Source: Actinostola sp. cb2023 (taxonomy: Eukaryota > Cnidaria > Anthozoa > Actiniaria > Actinostolidae). Taken from it: DNA of 64,000 bases. Within the stretch, counting starts at the first letter, position 1; each line of letters opens with the position of its first letter. A program made the translations under genes and the position numbers. The notes under the pieces are model-generated. The model did no database searches and had not been told where the DNA came from. It saw nothing but the letters and a program-made list of their open reading frames with translations. The stretch is taken from NCBI GenBank assembly GCA_033675265.1, contig JAUJYZ010001121.1, positions 1 to 64,000 on the forward strand. The letters are read 5' to 3'. Positions 35,546-45,303 of this stretch are shown in pieces.

Positions 35546-35986
35546 TTCAAGAACCCTTTACGTTTTGGTGTTGTAGTCTGGTAGATTCTAACGCACCACG
35601 AACATATAACAACACACAGGATACATTTGTAACAAAACTTCCCACTCTTTGACGAATGGGAAGTGTACGTTCAATCCGTGATATGCTCAGAAATACCTCA
35701 CTCCTCTACTCACAAGGACCTGTTGTTGTATTCAGATCTCATTGAATACGTGTTGGTTGGTCATGATAATTTTCCTCTTTTAGAATGGTTACCTCCCACA
35801 TCCGATTCTTACGTACGTCATCAGGAATCGAATCACCCTTATATTAGACGAGTGGCAAAATCACATGTTGATCATATCGGATTTAAAATTGTCGATACCC
35901 GTGGTCGAACGCCAAAGTTTTTGAGAAAAGATCCCACCTTCATTGCCTTACATTTTCGCCCAGCAAAAAACAATCAAAACAAAACA
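35542..35986 (+). pseudogene. Short penton-like protein (C-terminal jelly-roll half)
   Basis: Starts with an ATGA overlap on the integrase stop. It has a one-base shift near 35645 and then reads LLLYSDLIEYVLVGH and FKIVDTRGRTP, ending in FIALHFRP. This order mirrors the C-terminal part of the Polinton minor capsid (penton-like) protein encoded directly downstream. There is no stop between it and that gene, so the two are in one frame. It is either a duplicated C-terminal module, a fusion, or a separate gene that lost its stop. Confidence 0.6.
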
Positions 35987-37377
35987 ATGGATATGACGTT
36001 ATTGAGCAACCAATCAAAAATTTATTTTCCAAATAATCGACCGAATCAATTTACAGCTCAATTACCTTCACTCATTAAAATGGAAGCCAACGAGTGGAAA
36101 GTAGCACTTTCCAAGGCCACGTTACCAGCCGTCAGTATTTCCAATGTCATCACCAAGGACGAACAAAAGATCCTCTTAAGTTACACTCCTTACCATAGCA
36201 GTCAGTTTTCATCCACCCGAGAACTAGAAATCGTATTACCGAATTCGCATTGGGAAAGTCTGGAAAAACTCATTGAATACATCAACGATCTTCTCAAAAC
36301 ACACCTGGAAAAGAAGGACTTTGTGGCTTCAAATGGTGAACGAGGAATCTGGTAACGGACCTTTGCCGTGGGATATACAGAGATGTGCATTTAAGAAGGA
36401 TCAGTGTGGAAAAATGGGAAAATGGTCAATTGAAAGACGCCAACTGGAAATCCCACGTGTTTCCTGACGATCATCCCATTAGTCTAAAAACGTTTTTAGA
36501 CAAGATCGAAGAATTGGGGTTCAAACTCGACTGGTATAATCCTAATGATCCTGAGTATAAATTATTAACCATCACAAACCTCCGCCCTGGGTTTCAAAGA
36601 ATACGAGACGGTGAACTGATGGAAGAATTAGGTTTTAAACCTCTAAAACACGATTTGATCTCTCAACTGGCTTATCTCACCCCCTTCTTTCACAAGAAAA
36701 AAATTGTGATACCCTTCTTTGAACTTAAACTGGTGTGGGATCGAAATAGTCGAAAAACGGTCCTGCAATCTGAACTGTGGAGTGACTTCATTGGTACTTT
36801 CTCTATTGGATTCACGAAAGGGCTTCATAACATTCTTGGATTTCAAGATCAGGGGGTCCTCCAACACCGTCCAGGAGGAAAACAATCGCTCTATCAATAC
36901 ATTTTGTGTCATGGAAAAAAGGAATGTGGAAATGTTGACGTACAGGGACCGCACATTCAAGATGATGCCATGAAAAACAATCTAGTTCACTCAGGGCATT
37001 CCTCGACTAACGCTTTCTATCCAAAAGCAATTTTACCACCATCACGCTATGGCTGGTCACGTTTGGGGTTCATAAACTTACACTTGAGAGGGAAAAAACT
37101 GGTGAATTCTACAGCACATATTACCTGTTCCCTTTTAGATCCCATTAAAATCGGGGATGTGGATCAACCCCTTTTGGATATCATCCCATTAAAAGAAAAC
37201 AAAAACAAAAATGGAGATGCGTACGACTATGTGTTTGAACCAAAACACCTTAAATATAGAAAGGTGGGAGTGAGTTCCTTTCAAACCATAGTCATCACCG
37301 TTGAAAACGAACGAGGAGAGCTTCTTCATTTGGACGATACAGGAGTGTCCACGTTTTCTCTTACCTTTCAGAAATAA
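35987..37377 (+). pseudogene. Polinton minor capsid (penton-like) protein, one frameshift
   Basis: From the ATG at 35987 the product opens with FPNNRPNQFTAQLP and NEWKVALSKATLP, typical of the N-terminus of Polinton penton-like proteins. It ends with an INLHLRGKKLVNS to VSTFSLTFQK jelly-roll half. A frameshift near 36345-36353 splits it, giving about 463 residues overall. It would form the capsid vertices. Its TAA overlaps the next ATG as TAATG (37375-37379). Confidence 0.75.
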
Positions 37378-37819
37378 TGAATAGTATCCCCATTTACATA
37401 CCGCAACAAGAAGGGGGTGGCGGTATCAAGGTGGTGGTGCGATCCCTGTGTATTATCCGCAATTGGGAGGAAGAAGACAACGAGGTGGTGGTATGGGGAT
37501 CGGACGACGCTTTCGTTCGATTGAAGGTTTTCTGAAAGCTCCCATGGAGCGCGCCAAAGAGGTCATTGTGGATGCGGCGGCTTCGACTGCTCAAGGGGTA
37601 TTGAAAGATGCATTGAATAGAAAATATCTAAAACAAGCGCTGCAGGAGAGAACCACTGACGCTGCCATAGAACTAAAAAAGCGAGCCGAGCAAGAAGCAA
37701 GTAAAATGCTTTCTCTAAAGAGAACCTTGAATTCATTAGGAAACGGACCAGGCAAGAAAAAAAAGAAGAAAAGACCAAGAAAATCACTTGTTAAAATCAA
37801 TTCTGATTTATTTCAATAA
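37377..37819 (+). pseudogene. Gly/Arg-rich small basic Polinton protein
   Basis: The ATG at 37377 reads about 15 residues, then a one-base shift near 37420 leads into a frame with GRRQRGGGMGIGRRFRS, an amphipathic helical centre and a terminal KKKKKKRPRKS. The pattern is like pVI/pX-type minor virion proteins that bind DNA or membranes. The exact family is not assigned. Confidence 0.6.
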
Positions 37820-37934
37820 ACCACCTTTTTGAATAGATTACATGATCTGGATATTTTCTGTCAAAGAATCAAAAAAAACTTTCAACATCAAAGGGTGTGG
37901 GGGGAATACACTCCACTGGTGGGGGATCTTGGCC

Positions 37935-40009
37935 ATCCAATCACAGGTAGCCCAAGCTGTGTATCAGTACATTATTATAAGAGAATGTATGTGGATAATG
38001 TCAATAAAATCAACAAAATAATAAAATGAAAATGAAATCCTCTATAAAGTCCTCTGTATCTTCTTCAAGTATTCCTTTATTGTCTGTGAAGATTTGAAGC
38101 GATTTGGACGAGAATTGAGCGAGTTATAGCCATTTTAAAATTAGGCCTCCTCTGACCCGTATAATAATTGGGAAGGTTGGCAACTACGGCGATTCAAATT
38201 ACCTAGTCGGCTCACTTCACATGCAAATAAATCCTTCCATTTTCAATCTTTGAAAATTCCGACGCCAGGACGTAATTCTACGATAATTTTTCTTTCTGTC
38301 CGCCTAATCTTACGGCTCTAATCCCCATATTTACCCGAACAATTTACCTTTGTAAAGCGCCATTCACCTCCAAATTCTGGCGTGCAGAGGCTCGGATCCT
38401 TAAGGTGGACCACATTTCAAACATTCCAACGGTCGAACGCAAAAGTGACCCCCGACCGGGCCGTAGACAGATGCAATTTGACATCACAAACCCAACTCTC
38501 CCACCTCCGGATAGCAGTATACGTAAACGGTCAAAAACAACAGCCAATCGCTGACGACCGGAAACGGACATAACTAACTATTTTGGACCCTAAGTTCATT
38601 GACTTGAGTTCAAATTCAATTCCTAGTGTTTCAATAGAGGCCATTGATTCTTGGGATAAAATCGTTATATCCATCTTGGTATCGTTCCTTTCCACCCTTA
38701 CTTCAGTTACTGCACGCTGTTTGTTCAAAGAGTACTTCTCTGCTCTTATGAATGACACAGAATCCAATGCATTATATGTCAGGATCCATCCATGAGATAA
38801 TGTGCAGAGCTTGAGTTCTTCGATCCACGTACCTAAACAATCAGATGGCGAAGAATTATGATCGTTAAAGTCCGTCTTCAGTTGAAGGTTTGAATAGCCA
38901 CGGACAAGCTTCTTTCCACATCTTCTTCTTTCGAGTTTTACTGCTTTTCCCCAAACATCTTGAATAATTCTTCCAAAAGAGTGTCTCTTGAAGTTGAAGG
39001 TACCGGTAATAGCCGTTAGGTTCTCCTTGTCGTTTTGGTCACGATGTTCATCAATATACCTCGTAACGATATCATCATATGGCGTAAATGCTCCTTTAAG
39101 AAATTCAGCGTTTTTTATAACCCTACAAAGATACATTTTAAAAGGCAAAATATTAGTCTTCGCATCGATCGATGATATGCGTGATCACTAGATCAGTGTG
39201 ATATACTTACCAAACTTTCTCAGAATTGTTATAGCCAAATCTTTTTATTTTCGAGGGAACATCCGTCGTCCTATCTTCTAAAGGATTCATAAAGAGAACG
39301 CAAAAGAACTTACGTACGGTATATTTTCTATAAGCTTTATGTTTTGTAGGCCTCCGAATCTACCCGTTTGTTGACGAAAATTTTCAAATTTAGTTATGTC
39401 CGTTTCCGGTCGTCAGCGATTGGCTGTTGTTTTTGACCGTTTACTGCTATCCGGAGGTGGGAGAGTTGGGTTTGTGATGTCAAATTGCATCTGTCTACGG
39501 CCCGGTCGGGGGTCACTTTTGCGTTCGACCGTTGGAATGTTTGAAATGTGGTCCACCTGTGGTCCACCTTAAGGAGGTGAATGGCGCTTTACAAAGGTAA
39601 ATTGTTCGGGTAAATATGGGGATTAGAGCCGTAAGATTAGGCGGACAGAAAGAAAAATTATCGTAGAATTACGTCCTGGCGTCGGAATTTTCAAAGATTG
39701 AAAATGGAAGGATTTATTTGCATGTGAAGTGAGCCGACTAGGTAATTTGAATCGCCGTAGTTGCCAACCTTCCCAATTATTATACGGGTCAGAGAAGGCC
39801 TAATTTTAAAATGGCTATAACTCGCTCAATTCTCGTCCAAATCGCTTCAAATCTTCACAGACAATAAAGGAATACTTGAAGAAGATATAGAGGACTTTAT
39901 AGAGGATTTCATTTTCATTTTATTATTTTGTTGATTTTATTGACATTATCCACATACATTCTCTTATAATAATGTACTGATACACAGCTTGGGCTACCTG
40001 TGATCCAAT
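37935..40009. mobile_element. Element H: 2.06 kb transposon with 7-bp duplication
   Basis: The element spans 37942-40002 and has ends CACAGGTAGCCCAAGCTGTG and its complement, with inverted arms of about 620 bp. ATCCAAT is duplicated at 37935-37941 and 40003-40009. The tips match MITE U. The interior encodes a two-exon ORF that does not resemble a transposase, so H is probably non-autonomous. A 7-bp duplication is unusual; P-like or Dada-like elements are candidate classes. Confidence 0.88.
38531..39290 (-). CDS. Cargo ORF of element H (two exons, unknown)
   Basis: Minus-strand exon 1 (39290-39211, start MNPLEDRTTD) ends at a GTAAGT donor. Exon 2 (39122-38531) follows a TTTGTAG acceptor in the matching phase, giving about 223 residues with no internal stop. 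The middle is basic and Cys-poor (VKLERRRCGKKLVRGYSN). No transposase signature or known domain was recognised. The 3' end runs into the element's arm. It could be a captured host gene or a DNA-binding accessory protein. Confidence 0.5.
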
Positions 40010-40478
40010 GTGTTAGGTTTCATTCCTTTCTTTTCTTTTATCACCAAAGGAGCAAGGTCTCTCCTGGCTTTTCTTTTTCTTTCCTTCTTGCTTTCCACCC
40101 CTTCCACATTCTCTACTTTAGATACTGGTGCTCTTGGTGTTGGTGGTGGTGGTGGGAGAGTGCTGAATGGTGGTGCTAAATCCACGAATTGTGGTGGTGG
40201 TGTTGGTGGTAGTGGTAATGGACCCATCTGCTGGTCAATGTGTAATTCTTTCAAGACATCTTTCACACTCGACTGTGTTGCATTAAGTAGGGGCACCATC
40301 AGAGCGTATTCCATTCCCTGTTGAACTTGTTTTAATCCATAGAGGTATGTCTTGAGAAGATAGACGCCATATTGTTCCTCCTTCGTGAAAGAAGAAAGTA
40401 CTCGTTCTTCCAAATTGATCAACAGCACCTTGTTCGAGTTCACAAGTGTCTTGAAAATTGCGTGCATATCCATGATCT

Positions 40479-40661
40479 TTACCTCACGACGTCTTCCTTG
40501 GAAATGACTGCTCGATACAAAGCATGCAGTAATAATAGTCTCTTTCTTGTTCGTAATTGGCTGGCTTCCTCTTTTGTCAACACTTTCATCCAATCAGGTC
40601 TCTTCGTTAATTCATTTTCCCACCAAATCATCCATGCTATTGTCAATGCGGTTAAAAACAT
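40479..40661 (-). CDS. Small Polinton protein, 60 aa
   Basis: The start overlaps the upstream stop as TAATG (40663-40659). The N-terminus (FLTALTIAWMIWW) is a possible membrane anchor, followed by a charged helix. The stop lies six bases before the start of the next gene at 40473. Confidence 0.5.
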   Translation of the reverse strand: MFLTALTIAWMIWWENELTKRPDWMKVLTKEEASQLRTRKRLLLLHALYRAVISKEDVVR

Positions 40662-41027
40662 TATCTGGTTTGGCGCCGGCGGGAAAAATAATAATAATAA
40701 TTATCTGGTTTGGCGCCGGCGGAAAAAACAATTATAATAATGATCTTCTTCCTTTTCGGCGCCGACGTCTTCTTCTTCTTCTTCTTCTTTCTCCCACCTG
40801 CTTGTTTCTTGATGGCGTCTTTAACAATGTCCTTAACAAACGGGGTAGCGCTTTTCAGTTGATTCTTCAAGAATGCAGACACCTTTTTATTTTTGACTTT
40901 TTTTACAAATCAGGCCATGCAAGTTGTTTTCCAATGCCCCCAATGATCTGTTAATGAAAGGAGAGGCTATCCCATTAAGAATGCCTCTTCGGAGTGGGTA
41001 AGTAAGCCCACCCGTGTGACGTCGCAT
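40661..41027 (-). pseudogene. Basic Polinton protein with a YPLRRG start, frameshifted
   Basis: The minus-strand frame from 41027 begins MRRHTGGLTYPLRRG and runs about 46 residues. A one-base shift in an A7 run near 40910 joins it to a frame with a helical segment and a Lys-rich stretch ending in KKKKKTSAPKRKK. The tail beyond, with poly-Ile and poly-Tyr, comes from a 38-bp unit duplicated at about 40666-40740, so the original C-terminus has been altered. Likely a small DNA-binding virion protein. Confidence 0.5.
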
Positions 41028-41079
41028 TTTTTTTTTAATTCAACAGGTTTTTTCATTTGTTTCCTTCCTTCCATTTATA

Positions 41080-41361
41080 TCATCGGTCGACTTCATCCAC
41101 AACTCCTTGGGTTAACGTGCTATAACGACGTTTCAACCGAGCTAAAGACTCGACAAGAATTCTCATTTCATTCACTATCTCATCCATCAAGTTGCAAAGG
41201 TTATCTCTTTCTTTTGTTAGGTGATCGTGATCTAAAACTGTCGTAAATCGATGCAACATCTCAACTGCCCCTCGAGTTTCCTCGGATATAAAGTGAGCGA
41301 GCGACTTCGAAACTGCTGTATCTCGATCCATGACATAAACGTATACAAATGGAATGCTCAC
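41080..41361 (-). CDS. Polinton hypothetical helical protein, 93 aa
   Basis: An open frame with a hydrophobic start and a long helical, probably coiled-coil body (EIVNEMRILVESLARLKRR). A second Met ten residues in is the alternative start. It is divergent from the pX-like gene at 41400, with a spacer of under 40 bases. Confidence 0.55.
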   Translation of the reverse strand: MSIPFVYVYVMDRDTAVSKSLAHFISEETRGAVEMLHRFTTVLDHDHLTKERDNLCNLMDEIVNEMRILVESLARLKRRYSTLTQGVVDEVDR

Positions 41362-41367
41362 AGGGGT

Positions 41368-41378
41368 CTAATATATAA
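41368..41378. promoter_or_regulatory. Candidate TATA box in divergent spacer
   Basis: CTAATATATAAC sits about 25 bases upstream of the pX-like start at 41400, between divergent genes. Confidence 0.45.
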
Positions 41379-41399
41379 CTCTCACAGAAAGATAAAAAC

Positions 41400-41641
41400 A
41401 TGCCACGACGTCGACGACGCCGACGACATAGAAAACCATTACATCCCCAAATAGGAAGCGGTAAGACGAAAACAAACAAAAAAAAAAACGTCAGCAAGTA
41501 GGTGGATTTTTGCCCTTACTAGCCCTCATTCCAGCAGCAATCGCAGCTGCTAAAGTAGCAGCGGCGGCTGCCGCCCTTGGAGCCGTGGGGGCTGGTGCAG
41601 GATACGGAACAAAGAAATTAATTAAACATTTAGACAAATAA
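41400..41641 (+). pseudogene. pX/mu-like core peptide, frameshift in A11
   Basis: The start at 41400 gives MPRRRRRRRHRK, an Arg-rich head. After an A11 run (41478-41488) the frame shifts by one base and continues QVGGFLPLLALIPAAIAAAK and an Ala/Gly-rich hydrophobic tail ending GTKKLIKHLDK. A basic head followed by GGFLP and an amphipathic hydrophobic helix is the layout of the adenovirus pX precursor and of Polinton pX-like proteins. It would condense DNA or act on membranes. About 80 residues. Confidence 0.7.
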
Positions 41642-41652
41642 AACTTCCCATC

Positions 41653-42466
41653 ATGGCATCTCAAGTGCGCAAAGAACTTCAATAATTTTTGATTCTGATC
41701 AAGCAAGAATGGTATGCACACATTCACTCTTTGACACCTTTCATGATGGTGGGATCTTTCCGCTCCCAGGTGAAAAGCTATGAACGGAATGTAATACAAA
41801 TAATGGAAACCCTAGAAGGGGTGGTGCTTTATCATGACAACCAATTAGAATCATCCATTCAACACCAAAGTGAGGATAAAAAAGGGAACTCTACAAAAGG
41901 ATGTGCTTTCATGTAAAACACACAGATTTGGTTTAGCGGTCAATACCATTCGCGAAGTCATGGAAGGACCTCTTTGCTTCTGTGGGAAAAAAGTCAAGAA
42001 CCTAGATGGACGGATGATTTATTGTGGAACTACTGTGGACTACAAGGCCCTCTCCGAGGCCGATCGAATCAAAGATCTTTTATCAAGAGAAGCAAATCTA
42101 AAGCAACTGGATTTGGGATGTAACACGAAAACGAATGAAAAAGATCTCAAATCTGTCTACAAAGCATTCAATGGAAATCTCCCCAAGATGAAACAGTTCC
42201 CTGTGTGTTATCATAACCTGTGGACCAAACTCTGTGTCAGCCACTCAAAGCAGAATGACGGACGCCCCTTCTTTGCCTGCGCAGTGCCTTTCCCCAATTT
42301 CACCTGTGACTATTTCAAGTGGTGCAAAGACTTCTTTGAAAACAAAGAACAGACTGCTGCTGCTCAAGATTCCCCTCCACCCCCTCCTCCTCAAAAAAAG
42401 ATAAAAACCGATGACGAAACGAAAGTTCAGTTGGAAAACAAAGAACCAGGATGGTGGACTCTCTAG
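41653..42466 (+). pseudogene. Polinton GRF-type zinc-finger protein
   Basis: The C-terminal half (from about 42195) has CYHNLWTKLCVSH then DGRPFFACAVP and CDYFKWC, the layout of a GRF zinc finger, which binds single-stranded DNA in several repair proteins. An upstream PLCFCGKKV...IYCG pair may be a second metal site. The continuous frame starts near 41870. An upstream frame from 41653 (with a TAA at 41683-41685) joins it after a one-base shift in an A6 run near 41880, so the gene may originally have been about 270 codons. A Pro-rich stretch precedes the acidic C-terminus. Confidence 0.6.
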
Positions 42467-42666
42467 GATCAAACCACACCATGTATTGTTTCTGTCGTGA
42501 AAAATGTCAGATGGAAACAAAAAGACTTCCATGGATCTCTTTCATTTTTCTCCCTTGTGGAGTTTATAAGCGCTACGTCGTTCATCGTTGTGTCAAATAT
42601 CGTCAACCGGATGGCTGTGACTACTACATCAAGTTCCCTGATACTAGAGGATTGCCTTCTTACTGA
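42451..42666 (+). CDS. Small Cys-rich Polinton protein, 71 aa
   Basis: The start overlaps the previous gene's end by 16 bases. MYCFCREKC and a later HRCVKY suggest one metal-binding site. No family recognised. Confidence 0.45.
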   Translation: MVDSLGSNHTMYCFCREKCQMETKRLPWISFIFLPCGVYKRYVVHRCVKYRQPDGCDYYIKFPDTRGLPSY

Positions 42667-43117
42667 TAAAGAAACAAACATGATGAAAGCTTTGGTAACC
42701 TATGGGGCTCTTCGATGGGTTGATACAGCCTTGCCGGCAGACTTTAACAAGAAACTGGATGAAGCATTTACACACATATCAATCAGGAACAACCAATCTT
42801 CCATCAAGTGTTTTAATCAATGGTTTCCCACCCATCTTCACATTCTGATTGCCGATCATATTCCTTATACCACGATTAAAGACATGGTGAAACAATGGAC
42901 GACGTTCGACCACTTGAACTTTCATGCTTCACAAAGAACCTTCGAGGATACGTTAACCCAATGGAACAATTGTTCTCATACATCAACCTGTACTAAACCC
43001 AACTTCTGTGGATTGGAATGTGAACCCTGTTTTATTGAACACTTTAAAAAAACATTTTGTATCGTCTGTGCTACCACATTTTATGATAATCATAAAATTA
43101 TATTATCTTCCATGTAA
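42611..43117 (+). CDS. Polinton hypothetical protein with Cys-rich tail
   Basis: Likely starts are at 42611 (MAVTTTSS) or 42680 (MMKAL), overlapping the gene before in another frame. The body is helical with several Trp and His residues. The tail carries C-x2-C pairs (FCGLECEPC, FCIVC) that could bind zinc. An AATAAA lies just after the stop (about 43129). Confidence 0.55.
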   Translation: MAVTTTSSSLILEDCLLTDKETNMMKALVTYGALRWVDTALPADFNKKLDEAFTHISIRNNQSSIKCFNQWFPTHLHILIADHIPYTTIKDMVKQWTTFDHLNFHASQRTFEDTLTQWNNCSHTSTCTKPNFCGLECEPCFIEHFKKTFCIVCATTFYDNHKIILSSM

Positions 43118-43189
43118 CGATAAAAAACAATAAAAACCGTTTAACAAAACAACATGTGTTGACTGTTTCATTTTGTTTTTGAAATACCA

Positions 43190-43262
43190 TCCATACCTTA
43201 CATACCTCACATACTTTACACACTCGAATAACTTTAACATTCCATTTCACTCTATATACTTT
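43190..43262 (+). promoter_or_regulatory. Promoter module: CATAC/ACATTC repeats plus TATA
   Basis: A run of TACATACC, CACATAC, TACACAC and ACATTC units ends in CTATATACTTTACG about 50 bases before the start at 43311. Related modules recur before 44716 and at 45304-45420. Confidence 0.45.
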
Positions 43263-43310
43263 ACGTCTCAAAGCAAAACATATCATTTTCTACTCTGAGT
43301 TCAGACATTC

Positions 43311-44035
43311 ATGATGATGCTACGAAGCGCTCGTGTTCTCATCCCTGAGGAGGTGAATGAGCTTAAAGTGTTTTTCAACTGTCTCTATTATTACACCTCC
43401 AAGAGAATTGCTGATGCAAAAAAAGTGGATGAACAAAATGAGCTGCATGGTTTTTTTTTGGACAATGGGGTGTTTGGCATTTTGACCAAGAATCCGTTTG
43501 GACCGAGATGTTCGACCACATCTATCCTTTAATGAAAAGTTCTGAGTGTTATGTGAAAATGATCAAGTTCCTGCCCACAATGATGGCAAAATATGGTATT
43601 CCTTACAACCATCCACACTTTAACCAAATCCACAACACCTTGGAAAACCATATTCACGAGATCCATTCCTCCTTCAGTGTTTTCTCCCTACTTCAAATGC
43701 GTGACGAAAAGATAACAGCCAAACAACGCACCCATCTGAAAAATGGGGTCTTCATTACCCTTTTTGCTCATCGAATGTCTCGTAAATTTTACAGCCTTCT
43801 AATCTATCCAGACTATTCCATTGCATCATGGGCCTATGAAATCGATAAATTTCTCAAGTTCAACTCTTACATCAAGAAAGATGGAGTGACTGTGACTATG
43901 CTAACTATGAAAGAAGATGAGGCTGACGATCATCAACTCTACCTGATCCGAGAAACCAAAGAGAAATTCACTGGTCCTAAAAACATCAATCCAAGAGAAG
44001 CTTATCTTCAGTACAAACGCTGTGCACACGTTTAG
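43311..44035 (+). pseudogene. Polinton hypothetical protein, one frameshift
   Basis: The first frame (from MMMLRSARV) runs to about 43500, and a one-base shift moves into a frame starting MFDHIYPLMK that continues to the stop at 44035. About 241 residues in all, helical, no known domain. The C-terminal 96 codons are repeated downstream by a tandem duplication. Confidence 0.55.
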
Positions 44036-44798
44036 AATTTAAATAAAACACATTATTTGCATACTTGACATTCTTCTCGTTCTTTCCCTTTTCCAAACAT
44101 TCTTTACATTCGCTCTTTCCGAGGAAGGATGGAAATCAGTTTGAAAATGAGTTATAAGAAGCGAAAGAGTATTTGAGTACGGGGTTAGTTTGATCCACAC
44201 ACCAATCTTGAAGGAAATGTTATCCGGATCTAAGATGACGCCTTTAGCGGTTCTGGAAGATCTTTTGCAAAAGGTCTTCATTACCCTTTTTGCTCATCGA
44301 ATGTCTCGTAAATTTTACAGCCTTCTAATCTATCCAGACTATTCCATTGCATCATGGGCCTATGAAATCGATAAATTTCTCAAGTTCAACTCTTACATCA
44401 AGAAAGATGGAGTGACTGTGACTATGCTAACTATGAAAGAAGATGAGGCTGACGATCATCAACTCTACCTGATCCGAGAAACCAAAGAGAAATTCACTGG
44501 TCCTAAAAACATCAATCCAAGAGAAGCTTATCTTCAGTACAAACGCTGTGCACACGTTTAGAATTTAAATAAAACACATTATTTGCATACTTGACATTCT
44601 TCTCGTTCTTTCCCTTTTCCAAACATTCTTTACATTCGCTCTTTCCGAGGAAGGATGGAAATCAGTTTGAAAATGAGTTATAAGAAGCGAAAGAGTATTT
44701 GAGTACGGGGTTAGTTTGATCCACACACCAATCTTGAAGGAAATGTTATCCGGATCTAAGATGACGCCTTTAGCGGTTCTGGAAGATCTTTTGCAAAA
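43747..44798. repeat. 526-bp tandem duplication
   Basis: 43747-44272 is repeated directly as 44273-44798. The unit holds the 3' end of the preceding gene, an intergenic promoter-like module and the first 27 codons of the next gene. As a result a hybrid frame (44190-44561) joins the start of the downstream protein to the end of the upstream one. Confidence 0.92.
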
Positions 44799-45276
44799 AG
44801 TGAATGTACAAAGTGTAACAGTTGATCAACCAAATTCTATAGTTGTGAAATTCAACATGGACCCCGTCAATCAAAGAAAGCGAAAAGCCCAAACAATAAC
44901 ATCTCCTTCAGAAGAAGTGTACAAGGAAACCAAGAAAGTGGTCTTAGACGATCAAGTGACTGTCGTACGCGTGGGAATAAAACAAGAGTTTAGTTTTCCT
45001 GCTGAGTGGTATTACCATGTGGTATAATCAGATAAGTTCTTTAAAGCACCTACAGTGGAAGCAGTTTTGGCTTACGAGTATTGGATAAAGAACCGTCACA
45101 TATTTAACTGTAATCTCAGCCCAAATGCACAGAAGCGATATCAAACTGAAAACAAAGGGGATGAATGTGAAGAGAGCAAGGAGGGAAAGAAGAAGAAGCA
45201 GAATAGTTTGTTTGGTTTTCCACCCTCGAAAAGAAACAAGGGAAAGCTTTCATTTGACACAGAAGAACTAGATTGA
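44716..45276 (+). pseudogene. Polinton hypothetical protein, internal TAA
   Basis: One frame with an in-frame TAA at 45025-45027 (after EWYYHVV) and a basic C-terminus (EGKKKKQN, PPSKRNKGK). About 186 codons. Its promoter region and first 27 codons are present twice because of the tandem duplication. Function unknown. Confidence 0.55.
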
Positions 45277-45303
45277 TCACACTCACAATTGTAATCACAC
45301 GTT

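Larger units (their letters stand above)
37869..40473 (-). pseudogene. Polinton Pro-rich protein split by element H
   Basis: On the minus strand the gene begins at 40473 (MDMHAIFKTL), has a helical N-terminal half, a Pro-rich stretch (LPLPPTPPPQ) and a basic Lys/Arg segment, and reaches the H target site at 40003. The frame continues on the far side of H at 37934 for 22 codons and ends in TGA at 37871-37869. Removing H and one copy of the 7-bp duplication restores a 178-codon frame. As it stands, a TAG in the tip of H ends the protein early. Function unknown. Confidence 0.7.

Noticed and set aside
43098..43286. Cys-rich minus-strand peptide with VCKVCEVC (and similar ones at 44039-44130 and 45304-45440)
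   Set aside because: The C-x2-C pattern is the reverse reading of the ACATAC/ACATTC promoter repeats; no start context or continuity supports a gene.
44190..44561. A separate Polinton gene
   Set aside because: It is a hybrid frame generated by the 526-bp tandem duplication, not an ancestral gene.
26804..45027. Recoding of TAA as a sense codon in the Polinton
   Set aside because: Other genes in the same element end normally in TAA (27590, 30526, 33502, 37817, 43115), and frameshifts are equally common, so decay or sequence error explains the stops better.
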